Of a stretch of 64,000 nt of DNA, positions 39,701-50,300 are shown one piece after another (positions within the stretch are counted from its first letter, which is position 1; the number at the start of each line of letters is the position of its first letter). The notes under the pieces are model-generated. The model was given only the letters and a program-made list of their open reading frames with translations, did no database searches and was not told where the DNA came from. The translations under genes and the position numbers were made by a program. The DNA is from Tubiluchus corallicola. Taxonomy: Eukaryota > Priapulida > Priapulimorpha > Priapulimorphida > Tubiluchidae. Where the stretch lies: positions 62,001 to 126,000 of the forward strand of contig JAQGDQ010000160.1 of NCBI GenBank assembly GCA_030141605.1. The letters run 5' to 3'.

Positions 39701-42700
39701 CAAGATTCTCTGCGACATAAAAAAACCTGGCAAATTTTTAAGTTTAAAATTCAAATTTATGCTCACACATGAGATCTCTAACATGTGCACTATGTCACAA
39801 CCGAACACCTCTGAACTGAGAGATACATACAGTACCCCATTTTTGTGCAGGTGCCGATGCCCATCTCACTAGCAAACAGCGAAAAAAACTATGACATGCG
39901 AAAATTACATTTCTGTGGTAATAATTCTTTCACCTAAGTCAGGGGTGTGCAAATGATCTCACTCCGCCTCATTAAAGTTTCCCGCAATTCCTGCGGGCCA
40001 CAGGCAGTTTGATGAAGGAGCTAAGTACAGTAGGACCTAATAACGATTTTTTTGCATCTGGTCTGAGCACATCATTACTACTACACTCAAGAAACTATAT
40101 TAGAAGTTATTAAAATTTATATCAAAAACCATATATTTCTACTTTCATGACAGATAGTGGTAATTTCATTACAATGCATATTAGTAATGTGTATCACACA
40201 GTCTGTGTAGTACAGTGCATATTAACCTGCCTTGACTCGATGTTCTTCTTCAATCTTCCTCTTTTTTCTTATCCATGTTTCTGATCTATAAGAACACTAC
40301 ACCTGATGAAACGATGAAACAGCCACTGATCCAGGCGTGTACTACTGAGCCTAATCAGAAACTAAAATCTGGGAATCCCCCTATATCAGGTGTGACCACA
40401 CCTTTTCAGCTTGCTGGCTACTTACAAATTGAACTGCCCAGTCGTCTTCTTGGTCATAGTAGGTGGATCATTTTGACTTGGTAATTTAATATTTTTTTTA
40501 TAATTTATTTATACAGTAGTCACCGCTTAATAGACTCATAGTTAATAGACTCAATTGCTTAATTGACTCAAAAACGCCTGGAAAGGGCCGCTTCTATTCA
40601 AATATACATAACAACTATCGGTAATTGACTCAAATAACTTCTCTTAATTGACTCAATATTTTTCCTTCACGTACTTAAAATAAGATATTTGTATGTGCCC
40701 AAAGAGCCTTTCCTAGTTTATGTCATCTTTACTTCCTTTTTGTGCATTATATATGTAGAAACAATCATGTTAAGTACTGTTTTGTTTGTAAACAGGTACG
40801 TTTATCAATCCGTGCGCTAGCGTAGCGGTTTTGCTTTGAATCTGTTACACACTCGCCCACTGCAATTAATCTCGTTACTCAAAGAATTTCTGGAAGCTAA
40901 ACATTTAATCACTTGCCTAGCTGTTTCCTTTTGATGCTCTAGTTGCAAATCACGCTTTCAGAGTTAATAGTCAAAGCTCCAGGTACAGTATAATCAGCTG
41001 GTATTCCTTGTGACTTACAAGAGTAAACATCGTACAGCAAATAAGAGCAATGTAAGTGAGCGATTCAGAACTGTCTTAGTCGCACACAAAAACAGATTTT
41101 CAACGTTTTTATAATTACTAGAATTTTGTGGGCCAACTTCTTCGCAGGAAAATGAAGCAGCAAATAAACAGACTTAGAAAAGTCTGTGATTTAGAAAAGT
41201 ATACTTTTTAACTTATTGTTAATTCACTTATAAATATAAATTGATATTTTAAAATGTTTTTTCTAATTTTTAACTGCTCAGAATTTAGGCATTACTTCGT
41301 TTCTAAAATTGATTAAAAGCCCTTGCATTGCATAGTAAGCTGATGACTCATACTTCTATACCAGTAATACTACACCCGTCGGTTAATTGGGTCAAAACAC
41401 GTCGGTCCTAACGTGAGTCTATTGAGCGGCGACTACTGTATATAATTTATTTTGTAAAATAACTAAGTCAAAATGATCTACCTGCTGAAGGCGACTAAGA
41501 AGACGACTGGGCAGATCAACAGCCCCGATAATAAAAGCCTAGAGATTGGCTGATTGGTCTTCATACCAGCCAATCAGATTGCTTCTCGAGTTTCTTGCAC
41601 ATTTGAACGTTTCAATGGCGGCTTCTGTGATAGTTTGATGTGTTCTGTGATTACATCGCTTTTTTGTGTTCCAAGTGAGTAACATGTAATTCGTCATGTC
41701 CGATAGTGACATTGAGTGACAACCGTCTTGTAAGGGTTAATGCCATCTGATCTAGTGGAAAAAACTACCTGCACTATCTTTGGGATCGTAGTGCAGACTT
41801 CAGCTGGATACACTCAATTCACTGCCGGGCCATGCTTTCATTAGGTTGACAAATCTCTTCGCAGGCCGCACAAAATCTCTCGGCGGGCCGCACTTTGCAC
41901 ACCCCTGATCTAAGTCATTCTTGAAAAAATAGGGCGTTCCCTTTTTTCAATATTTAATAGGAATGATTATTTTGAGCTACAATTTAAGATTGGGTCCAGT
42001 TTTCCTTTAATGTAGGATGAAAATGGATAGCAACCGTCTGGTAATGATAAATGTTTAGAAACAACTAGTTAATCGAAAACTACATGATTACAACGAATGT
42101 GACTACAACAATAATATGAAGTTAAAAGCTTACTTTCTTCCCCAGACATCTGTTTCTCAGACAGCCTAACATCTCCCACACATTCAGGCTGATTTTTTAT
42201 ATCTTCTCCATCACAGACCTCACCTTGAATTTCTTCACTTTCTGCTTTGGTATCATCACACTTCACGTCAATCTCTGGAAGTTTTTGTAAAAAAGAACAA
42301 TTTGACTAAATTTTGAAGGTTTAATGCAAAAAAATTAAAACCGAAACATTTTTTAAATTACCAAAAAATGTCTAACTATCCAAGTATATGCTTGTATTTT
42401 TTTCTGTTGTTTCATGAGAGAAAACATAGCCATTATTCACATGAAACTACATTTTGTTACCTGTGTTTCAGTGGCATACAGAAAGATCTTTTAGTGAGAC
42501 CTACATCTCCCCATGTGAATTATTTTGCGATGGTACAACTATTTAAAGGCATGAATGATGCTCAAGACTATATTAAGCTGCAAATGGCATTAACCAGCTG
42601 AACACATGGTGTAAACTTTAATAAGGACTGGACTTTAATAAGAGAACTCTAGCACTCTTCTTCAAAAGCACCCAAGTTCAAAGCTTTTAGACTTCTAGAA

Positions 42701-43624
42701 ATATCTCGTGGTGAGAAGGTTTCTGGGTACAGTTTTTTTTTATTTATTATTATTATGACATTCAGTACAATATACTGACATTAAGCACACAGTGACATCA
42801 AAATTATTGCATCTACTGTATTAAATTGTTATGTTTCATATACTATCGTTACCATAAAAGAATAATTGTACTGCAGTGGTGTAGAGAAGCAAAGGCTTGT
42901 ATAAGTCCACTGTCATGTGAATCCGATAAAAAAAGAATGGATGAGTGAACAAAAAAAGAACTGGGAGAAAGGTTAGATCACACAGGAAGGGTAGAAGGAT
43001 GTGTTAGTGGAAATGGTAGGAAGAAAGATAATAGATTGCGCTATGTTGACATCAGCTCTAAAGATTTATCAATGATGCCTTGTTTTGCATAATCTGTACC
43101 AGGATTGTGGTATGACAGGTGGATAAAGGTTTATCATTCTTGCTCCACATTGAAGAACAAGTGGCAAAAGCAAACATACTTCATGAGAGTGCATACATTT
43201 TTAGATGCTAACGGTATAAAGCGTGTGTTTAATGCTTTGCTTAGACCTCACCTTGAGCATGTCCTATACAGTATACACTTTGTATATGGAGACCGTATGG
43301 TACAAGAATGGTCTAGAGAAAAACCTATGGTCTAGAGAAAAACCACTAGAGATGATAAAGTTTTAGATATCTGGCCTGTAATGTACATATCTAAATCACA
43401 CTTGGACTTGCTAAAAGTCATGAAACTATAACATTTTGTTGGAGATATGGTCATGGATGAATTTCCTGCAAATCAGAGGGCGCCACGTGAGCATTATTAT
43501 GAAAATGTCGACAAGTAACTTTGAGTTAATAGTGTAACCTATGATAATAACATTATTGATTATTAATAATATAAATTGCAAACTTATGTTGGACTGTCAG
43601 CCACATTATACCTTCTGTCGCCAT
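18781..43624 (-). CDS. UBFD1: Ubiquitin domain-containing protein UBFD1, 294 aa, 8 coding exons
   Basis: Conserved protein with a ubiquitin-like (UBL) domain; linked to NF-kB signalling in mammals, biochemical role poorly defined. Coding exons 5' to 3': 43612-43624, 42134-42274, 38761-38913, 37736-37915, 21380-21480, 20253-20355, 19434-19516, 18781-18891 (885 nt, phases consistent). Residues 5-67 are acidic and low complexity. The UBL spans ~70-139 (DFKVVFNKKKYDV, FPLDDT, MQKLMFKGL, GAKLMLVGS). The conserved C-terminal domain shows HKKVLDKGKPDD, GGKVRLTFKLE, LWIGTK, VVSEPIEGHEEY, QLGPTEAS and ends GKWQYF, as in human UBFD1 (~309 aa). The 13-nt first exon (MATE plus one base) is the least certain; I chose it because its phase, donor and start context fit. 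Intron 4 (21481-37735) contains two other genes and a minisatellite. Confidence 0.93.
21838..21860. repeat. (TAA)n microsatellite
   Basis: Seven to eight AAT/TAA units in UBFD1 intron 4. It has no other visible role. Confidence 0.85.
24228..25354 (-). CDS. Secreted Gly/Tyr-rich protein, 111 aa, nested in a UBFD1 intron
   Basis: I do not recognise a named family. Two coding exons: 25310-25354 (start codon and first half of the signal peptide) and 24228-24518, joined by a phase-0 intron. A further 5'UTR exon is suggested by the acceptor at 25367 and the donor after 25694. The N terminus, MMAPNLHFVFLLLIS plus ILSLSQS, is a typical signal peptide with cleavage expected near QS-W. The mature part (~90 aa) is rich in Gly and Tyr, with YGG and GYG steps, four Trp and two Cys, and ends GGYYG. 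A second ATG directly follows the first. Compared with the larger neighbour gene it is less repetitive and contains Asp, Lys, His and Cys. The role is probably structural or extracellular; that is inference from composition only. Confidence 0.8.
25751..25760 (-). promoter_or_regulatory. TATA-like box of the 111-aa Gly-rich gene
   Basis: Minus-strand GTTTTATAAG lies about 60 nt upstream of the donor of the presumed 5'UTR exon (donor after 25694). A TATA box here would place the transcription start near 25725 and give a noncoding first exon of ~30 nt. Position fits; the motif alone is weak evidence in AT-rich DNA. Confidence 0.4.
27810..27890. repeat. Compound GT / GTGC / GA simple repeat
   Basis: A (GT)n run is followed by alternating GCGTGC and GCATGC steps and then a GA-rich run. 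Alternating purine-pyrimidine sequence of this kind can adopt Z-DNA; no functional evidence here. It lies in UBFD1 intron 4, between the two nested genes. Confidence 0.85.
28783..30855 (-). CDS. Secreted highly repetitive Gly/Tyr-rich structural protein, 484 aa, nested in a UBFD1 intron
   Basis: No named family recognised; it resembles silk-, cuticle- and shell-matrix-like structural proteins in composition. Coding exons 30820-30855 (MKQNLRLIVLLG) and 28783-30201, joined by a phase-0 intron inside the signal peptide; cleavage expected near SSFA-G. A noncoding first exon ends at the donor after 31414. Residues ~20-95 are Ser/Thr-rich with three TTYTxxTGLG-type units. Residues ~95-484 are Gly/Tyr repeats: NRYGATYTTGLGGLGG twice, then modules of FGRSYSTGYGGLGG and GGFGNFRSGGYGGLGG, ending GGSYYG. 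After the first exon I see no Asp, Glu, Lys, His or Cys; Arg is the only charged residue, so the protein is acid-free and basic. The apparent open frame extends a few codons upstream of the splice acceptor, but the spliced signal peptide is far more convincing. Confidence 0.88.
31414..31480 (-). other. Presumed noncoding first exon of the 484-aa Gly-rich gene
   Basis: The minus strand has a donor (CAAG|GTATGA) after 31414. The coding exon has a good acceptor (TTTTTAG) at 30866. A TTTAAAAG motif at 31499-31506 may serve as a TATA-like element and would put the start near 31475. Inferred from splice signals and from the matching plan of the neighbouring nested gene. Confidence 0.4.
31700..32335. 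repeat. Degenerate ACTG-type tetranucleotide repeat tract
   Basis: About 600 bp saturated with ACTGACTGA, AACTGAATG, TGACTGGTT and similar variants. It looks like an old (ACTG)n array eroded by substitutions. It is noncoding and sits upstream of the 484-aa nested gene within UBFD1 intron 4. Confidence 0.7.
33409..33422 (+). repeat. Poly-C tract, 14 bp
   Basis: An uninterrupted run of 14 cytosines, unusual in this AT-rich window. Run length is prone to sequencing error and population variation. Confidence 0.9.
34406..35125. repeat. 45-bp minisatellite, 16 units
   Basis: Sixteen tandem 45-bp units beginning GAGCTTACTAGAG and containing GGAGCTCACTAACAGC and CAACTCACCAGGCAG. Internal units differ mostly at the last four bases of the unit (GGCAG, GGCTG, GACAG, CGCAG, GGCTA). 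Each unit carries a SacI-type GAGCTC hexamer. Degenerate partial units flank it (about 34330-34405 and 35126-35157). The period is a multiple of three and stop-free, so both strands hold long open frames with 15-residue repeats; I regard these as by-products. It lies in UBFD1 intron 4. Confidence 0.97.
35459..35496 (+). repeat. (TTA)n(TTG)n trinucleotide repeat
   Basis: A run of ATT/TTA units passes directly into TTG units. Simple sequence in UBFD1 intron 4, not coding. Confidence 0.9.
35620..35740 (-). mobile_element. tRNA-derived SINE head
   Basis: The minus strand has a pol III A box (TAACTCAGATGG, 35714-35725) and a B box (GGGTTCAAGTCC, 35672-35683), 30 nt apart, the spacing of a tRNA promoter. 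The presumed acceptor ends do not pair, so it is not a working tRNA gene. Its downstream sequence differs from the SINEs at 48.1 and 53.2 kb, so it is probably a separate family. Confidence 0.55.
35745..37735. other. UBFD1 intron 4, proximal part, nothing recognised
   Basis: AT-rich intronic DNA between the SINE and the UBFD1 exon at 37736-37915. No exon, RNA gene or element with ends could be supported. Confidence 0.5.
39465..39939 (+). repeat. Dispersed repeat, left part (UBFD1 intron 2)
   Basis: Homologous along its length to 7215-7690. Alignment continues up to CTGTGGTAATAATTCTTT, then stops at the hAT terminus at 39940 and resumes at 41908-42020. Confidence 0.7.
40434..41514. repeat. 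Inverted repeat flanking the nested MITE
   Basis: Arms 40434-40511 and 41441-41514, just outside the pogo-like element, are inverted copies: CTGCCCAGTCGTCTTCTT on the left and its complement on the right, continuing through GATCATTTTGACTT. The MITE therefore sits in the centre of an older palindrome in the hAT element, or the arms belong to a larger element. Confidence 0.7.
40514..41438. mobile_element. pogo/Tigger-like MITE nested in the hAT element
   Basis: Terminal inverted repeats begin CAGTAGTCACCGCTTAAT and end with the near-complement, with the TA dinucleotide duplicated on each side (40512-40513, 41439-41440). TA target duplication and CAGT ends are typical of pogo/Tigger-type Tc1-mariner elements. 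The left subterminal zone has several TTAAT(A/T)GACTCA repeats. No transposase was recognised. Class assignment from ends only. Confidence 0.75.
41916..42020 (+). repeat. Dispersed repeat, right part (UBFD1 intron 2)
   Basis: Continues the repeat interrupted by the hAT insertion; CATTCTTGAAAAAATAG corresponds to CATACTTGAAAAACTAG at about 7680. Homology fades near 42020. Confidence 0.65.
42515..43420 (+). pseudogene. Decayed LINE reverse transcriptase, C-terminal part (CR1/L2-like)
   Basis: Scattered translation matches in changing frames: QLFKGMNDAQDYIKLQMALTS follows the usual ADDTKLFR position, with a THGVNFNKDWT-type segment after a stop. Further on, KRVFNALLRPHLEHVL corresponds to the conserved thumb motif of CR1/L2 elements. 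Several stops and frameshifts show it is dead. It fills most of UBFD1 intron 1, antisense to the gene. Confidence 0.55.
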
Positions 43625-44160
43625 ACTCGAAACGCTTTTTTTTCGAATAACTTCAGTTTATTTTATTACGCAAGTATTACATGACTATGTAAAACTTTTT
43701 CAATTTGATCATTATTTTACAAAGCGAATTTTTAATACAACATCACGTTATAACCACACAACCGTCAGCAGTAATCACCCAGTGGCATTAGTTTGTAGTG
43801 CAAAATCAGCTTTTGATTGGACTTTCGAATACGGAAAAATAAGTGCTTCATTCGTTTTCATTTCACAGCAAAATATTTTTTGTTTTACCGTATAATAGAA
43901 ACGTTTGAGCTGCAAAAAATAAACAATTACACCCGAAAGCCATCTAGCGTAACACTTAGCATTTTTGTTAGCGGAATGATAAGAATTCAGGGAAATTAGC
44001 AAAATGAATGTGGTAAACAAATTCGGAGAAAAAAAAGTTAACGGGCACGACTGAAAAACGAAGCTGAAACGCACAAATGACGCAAACAGAATAACGCAGT
44101 GAAAGCGCATTTTTCGTTTATTATTTTTATACATTTACGGTTATTACCAATTTATTTCGA
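43625..44160. promoter_or_regulatory. Divergent promoter region between UBFD1 and BUD31
   Basis: Only 536 bp separate the two start codons, which face away from each other, so both promoters must lie here. I see no clear TATA box for either gene, as is common for housekeeping genes. An open frame at 43775-44134 on the minus strand has no family signature and is probably chance. Confidence 0.55.
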
Positions 44161-46438
44161 ATGCCAAAAGTAAGAAGAAGTCGAAAACCTCCACCGGAGG
44201 GGTGGGAACTCATTGAACCAACATTGGACGAATTGGAAAGGAAAATGAGAGAGGGTAGGTCTGGTGCCATACACAAGTCATTGTACTGTACTCTGTAGTT
44301 AGCTTTAGTGTATATCATGCTTATATAATAAATTAATCCTTACTGCTTTATAGTAAAAGGGAAATACACACTCATAAATACATTGACTGCATAAACTCGA
44401 CTTATAATAGGACCACAGTAGCTCGATTATTGGTTTTAGATAACTGAAAGTGGGCTTCTTAGTAACTGTACATATAATACATAGCGTTTACAGTGCTTTA
44501 AGTGAAATTACAAGGTCTTCTGTATAATTTACGGTTCCCTTATTGTTTTCGCTTATCGTTCCCTTATTGTACGATAAACCATTACTTCTGCCAAGGCGTA
44601 TCAATTATCGATTAAGTAGACAAATACGAAAAGGTGACTGACTGTATATTTAGGATCACTGTTACTATGTGTTGTAAAAAATGTAAAATTTTTTATCATT
44701 TATGCACTTATTATCATATCTTAACCAGTAAAGAAGGTTTTTTCTTGTTTCGTGTATCTTCTGTGCAGTATCGTGTATTATCATCAGCTGGACCCGTATT
44801 ATAAACAACTGTATAAACATTTATAATTAAATTATGTAGTCATTTAGGTATGGATTTAATATTATATAGGTCCTTATAGATTAATCCATACAAACAATGA
44901 GTCTTGTGTGAATTTGTTTCTTTAGTTGTGCTTCCTCACAGATCTTAATATTTATTAAGCCAGGCTGACAATTTGACTGAGAAGGCCTTATTGGGTTAAA
45001 CTGTACACATTAATATTTTAATTTATTATTTATCCCAATTGTCGTAAATAAAGCATTAAAAAAGACATGACAATGAGAAGCATATGGAATATTTGGGTAA
45101 TACTATTATTTAGGTGTTACGTGTAGTGATAGTGACACCACATTAATCCTCTTTGTTAAAACCAAAACTGAGTGAAGCTTTTGCATGAGCTAGTCTTTTT
45201 ATTTTGTCGGTTAGTAAATGTTGCGATTCATTATTAATGTTATATTAATTTTTGTTATTTCAGTGGAGACTGAGCCACATGAAGGGAAGCGCAAAGTGGA
45301 AGGACTGTGGCCAATATTTAAACTACATCATCAGCGATCTCGATATGTATATGATCTTTTCTACAAACGCAAAGCGATAACTAGAGGTTTGTGCTTTATC
45401 TATTTTTACAGTTTCCAGATACACACATAAATTATAGTAATAAGTATTTCAAGAGTAAAATGTAATGTTAAGTTACAAGCAGGCCATGTGTGACAGCTAT
45501 GAAAACACTCAAAATAAGTTGCTTTCTGATGACTGACACGCCCTTGTTTCACTTCTTAAAATGATTCTTAATTACTAGTTAATTTAAATTGAAGTCTGTG
45601 ATTCTTGTAACCTTGTAACACAGAGGAAAAGACTTGACAAAACATAACAAGGACAGATTTTTATTCGAGTATGATATGGTACTGTAGGCCCACATAGAGA
45701 AAATTTGCAAAAAACATGATGTAGTAATTTATTCTGATTGCCCTTGTATCATGTTTTTTAATTTCCTCAATTTTCTTGATATTTTGAACAATTACTATGT
45801 TTGAATAATTTATGCCAATTTGGTTGCCCGACTCATATACATGCATCCATAAAAAACTATTATTAATTAGCTATTTTTGGTTATTTAGAATTGTACGAGT
45901 ATTGTCTCAAAGAAGGCATAGCAGATAAAAACTTGATAGCTAAATGGAAGAAGCAAGGTTATGAAAATCTGTGCTGTTTACGATGTATACAAACACGCGA
46001 TACAAACTATGGGGCCAATTGCATTTGCAGGGTACCAAAGAGCAAACTAGAGGAGGTAAGATATTTACCTGTGGTGTTCACCACTCATTACAAGATCTAC
46101 TGCTAATGTTGACTGGTTGTGGTAGAACAGGAACGTAATCTATAATCAAAAATAGTCCTGTAAGACACCTAACTGTTGATGTATCCTATAATCTTAGCTA
46201 TGTTCGGATGCATATACACCTTCACTAGCCAGATTCGTCTCTTAACTGTCGCAGTCAAAATCTTCTTAACTGTCACAGTCAAGCGTTGATAATTTAGCTG
46301 TTGCCCCTATTAATGTGCTTCGCTTATACAATATAAATAATGGTAAAACAATCAATTTGTTTGATTTGACTTTTTCGTTTGTTGTAGGGACGGATTGTAG
46401 AATGCGTGCACTGTGGTTGTAGAGGATGCTCTGGTTGA
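44161..46438 (+). CDS. BUD31: BUD31 homologue (G10 protein), spliceosome component, 144 aa, 4 exons
   Basis: Nuclear pre-mRNA splicing factor of the activated spliceosome (U5/NTC-associated). Exons 44161-44254, 45264-45386, 45889-46055, 46388-46438; 435 nt, phases consistent. It starts [16 protein letters not shown] and continues [40 protein letters not shown], then [17 protein letters not shown]. It ends with the Cys-rich zinc-binding tail [12 protein letters not shown]. Length equals the human protein (144 aa). The Cys pairs CCLRC, CIC and CxxCGC are all present. Start is fixed by the invariant N terminus. It is convergent with the TPM-domain gene. Confidence 0.97.
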
Positions 46439-47375
46439 AACATAGTTGTGGTGCAAAACCAGTTTCCAAAGCTCTCCAGCCAAGGAAGCCTTCAATTTTA
46501 GTTTTGTAAATAATGAATATGCTTAGTATGATCATTATCATCAGCTTGTCTTCAAGGTTTGCATGCTATTGCTATACCCGATTGTATTAATCACTTTCAA
46601 CTTTGGCTTCGTTTTCTTATTTAACCAGTAGGTGACTTTACTATGCAGCCATTTTGTACATATATTACTACATATTACATAAAAGTTATTACATAATGTT
46701 TTAAAAAGTACTGGACCAGCTGTACTGAAAAATGTGACAAACTTTTGTGATTGTTAAATTCAATATAAAATTTCATAGAGCTGGACTCTGAATAGGCACA
46801 TGCACTTATCCATTAGAAATTTTTTTTCTTTTGCGGCAAAATACTTTAATAGTTTAGTATCTTAAAACACTGCAGTGATGTCAGGTTATGCTGATTTTCT
46901 TCTTTTATTAAAAGTGCTCTGTTGTTTGGGGAACTCCAGAGCGATTCTTTGGTGTATAGCTTGTGTGACTACACTGCTGTTGTAGTTGACTCTGCAAGAA
47001 TTTATGTTATTTTAACAAATGAAATAAATATGTAAATATTTTCTAAGTCAATTTATCTATTTGTGCCTATATAAAATTCAATTTTGCAAGTAGCATATTG
47101 TTGTTTAACGCTATTTTAAACTCAGTTCAGTTAAAAGCTTTAACATTATCCACTTTATTTTCCAACTTTACTGCAGTTTTACAGAAGACAGTAAAGTCAA
47201 ACCTCCATTTCAAACCATTAGAGTTTGAAAAAGTGGTACAAATAGGATTTGGGTGTTAAAAAAACAAGTTAATATCAAAGTCTACTGTGGATTTTGCTTC
47301 CTGAGAAACTTGGCTTTTGAACCGTGAGCTGTGTGAACACAGTTAACAAGTTTTTATTCCAGTTTTACATATCTA
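46439..47375. other. Convergent 3' region between BUD31 and the TPM-domain gene
   Basis: AATAAA on the plus strand at 47023-47028 may end BUD31, ~585 nt after its stop. AATAAA on the minus strand at 47353-47358, only ~18 nt past the TPM gene stop, may end that gene. No other gene seen. Confidence 0.4.
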
Positions 47376-50300
47376 TTAATCAAACCCAGAGTGCCACTTT
47401 GCAGCTGGAGTGCTCACAGCTTGTATTCTAATGTCAGAATTTGACACATTTTCCTGAGAGCGGCGCTGTCCACCTCCATGCCGGGTTGAGGAAGTCGCAC
47501 TTCGTCGTCTTCGCAGCATCACACAGCGGACAAGAAACAATCCGACAAGTGCAATCCCTAAAGCAATCACAGACACAATGGCAATTAAGACACCAATATT
47601 GTTTTGCCAGTTATTCTGGGCTGTTTGGTTTTGTTCAAGTAAAGCACTTTTGAAGTCTTTGAGAGTTGACACCAGATTACCATAGTAGTCCCGTTGATGC
47701 AATAGTGATGAATGTCGTTGTAATATCTCATCAACAACTTGCTGGCTTAAATACTCATGTACTGTTCTTCCTGCACTTATTTGCAACTAAATTTAAATAA
47801 AAATATGAAATTAATTATTAATGTTGGGCAAGATCTTCATTGAACATAACTTGCCTTAATGTGGAATGTATGATTTGATAATGATTAACAGAAAGTCAAA
47901 AAAACTATAACATGGACAGACTTCAAACTCTTTTTCAGATAACTTTAATATTACAATTACAAATAATTAGTTACCCATTTAGGGAAACTTAAGCTCAAAA
48001 TTTATTAAAATAAAATTTATTTAATTAGTTAAAATCACTCTAATGTTAGATTTAACATTGGAAATGCCCTCACTAGCTGATCAGCTGTAAGGAATGAACA
48101 TCGGTTTGTCGTGATTGCTGTGGAACATAGTTGGGTTGTTACTTGTAAATAGAAAGTCCCTGGTTCAAGTCTAAACTGCATTCCAACTTTTTCACGTTTC
48201 CTATTTTTCAGTTCAATCAGTTGTGGGTTTATACCATCATTAAGATAGTAGGTTCTTGATTGTGGGTGTAAATTTTAAGTGTCTATTTACATGGTACTAT
48301 GTGTATTGGTTTAAATCTAAAATAATGTGAATATATTCAAGCTTTCTATGCAGGCTGTATAACTGCACATTTTTCTCGTGGTGGAACTACTTATTTTCAA
48401 ATAGAATGTGCAATAATAGAACCACCAAGTGCAAAACTGTAACAAAAATCTTTGACCTCCAAAACCTTGGGTAGGCTTTTTATTTTCTGAAACTTACTTG
48501 AAACTCTGCTTACTTGCTTGAAGCCTGCATAAAAACTTACTTTTTGATGTTCCAAATTCAAGAACACAAGAACTTCTTCACCACAGCTAGCGAGGTTCCA
48601 TTTTTCTCGTAACCTGTCTGCAAATTTTTGCGTTGCCTGCTTCCCACTAGACAATGCAGAAAAACTTATGTAAACACCAATAAATTATATGTGTAGCACA
48701 TGTAAGTTGTGTAGGTTTAATGGTATTTGTGGTAGTTTTACAAACTATGTTGTTTATCTTATTCAGAAATGTTACTATTCATTCTCAATCTTAAAAAAAT
48801 CTGACATGCAGGTCTTCATTCTGCAAACACAAAATTTCAGGTCTGCAATTAGTTTCTACAAAACAATTTTATTTTATCATCCTGTCAATGTCATGCTACT
48901 CTTCTCTATTTTGTGAAATTAAACTATCAAATTAAAATTTGGAAAAAATTAAATCCTAATAACACGGAACTTTAGGTCAAATGCTAACTGTTAAAATTCT
49001 ATATTTTGTGAAACTGATCTACCCAAGCAAGTAGGTTAATAAAATCTTTGCAAAACAGATCATTATAGCTCTGTTCTTACTATTTGCTCATTGAATACTG
49101 TTGCATACACATATATATATCTCCAAACATTATGACACTTATTTAAAAAAAACACCAGGCTTCTTTTCATCCTGCTACCATTTATCAACACAGCTTTTTT
49201 TAGCCAAAGTGGTACAATAAATTCCTGTGTAACAGCTGTACCACAGAAGTAAGCTTATTCTTAATCACAAGCGCTGAGCTACTTGCTTTCCGCTATTCTG
49301 TCTTTCAGCCAAGTGCTTCAAATTTTTCTCATGGTTTTAAACAGTTTGAAGTTAAATTGCATTTCTGTTGCTTTCTAATTAACACGTCGACACATTCAGC
49401 TAAAAAAGCCTGTGAGTCAGTCATGATACATGTGCATCTAACGACTTTAGTTGTCGAACTACATGTACATGACAAACGCAAGTCATTTTCTGCACTACCT
49501 GAAATTTTTATCTAGAGCTACAGAATTTTAATTTGCATTTTGCCGACGGATTCAAGTGTTGGATTATTTGTAGTTATCAACTTATCACGATTTATTGCAA
49601 ATGTAATCCAGTCATTATCATACTCTATTACCTTGAAATTCTTTTTGCAATGGCTATTGTAAAGGCGTATCCTGTAGATGAATCTCTGCAATCGCATGGG
49701 CACCCGGTGCTATTTGCTATGTCTCTGATAATGTGCTCCAACGCATCAACTGGAAAAACATAATCAGAAACGTTTAATTTGTTTTGAAGTGTATGTTTGT
49801 CGTTTCCATCTTGAATTCAGTCTAAGTAATTATTGTGCTTGATTATTAGTATTTATTACTAAAAACCGACTATCAACTATGAATAGATTCAAAGCCAGTA
49901 CAATTTTGTCTACGTGTGTGGTCTATAAAGGTTTGAGTAGATAATACACTTTTATTGACGTAATTTAACCAGCAATAAAAAAACGTGTCAAGTATTCTGT
50001 GATAGTCTGGTTTTACATCCATATGCAATCGGGGTCAAGAAAGCGCTTATGATTTTTGAAAGTAATACTGAATAACTTTTTGAGCTATGTTAATAAGTTG
50101 CTGAAATAAATTACTATGCATATGATTTTATTTCGATGGGTAAATTTTAACAGTGACGCAGGCACGCTGCTAATAATCAGTTATCGAACTTCGTCGTGTA
50201 CTTTTCTAAGTTACAACAACTTAATATTTTCTTATCAGGGCTCAAACAGGACAAGCTTTTTCCAACTACTCCAATCTGGTAAGGAGGGAAGCCATGTATT

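Larger units (their letters stand above)
39940..41907. mobile_element. hAT-type transposon (nonautonomous), 1968 bp including a nested insertion
   Basis: Perfect 14-bp terminal inverted repeats: CAGGGGTGTGCAAA at 39940-39953 and its complement at 41894-41907. The flanking 8-mers ACCTAAGT (39932-39939) and ATCTAAGT (41908-41915) differ by one base, a clear 8-bp target duplication. Subterminal GCGGGCC(A/G)CA motifs occur at both ends, as in Charlie-like hAT elements. No transposase frame remains. It splits a dispersed repeat whose intact relative is at 7215-7770. About 925 bp of its length is a second transposon at 40514-41438. Confidence 0.88.

Noticed and set aside
43775-44134. 119-codon minus-strand frame between UBFD1 and BUD31
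   Set aside because: No domain, no conserved motif; lies in the shared promoter region and is probably chance.
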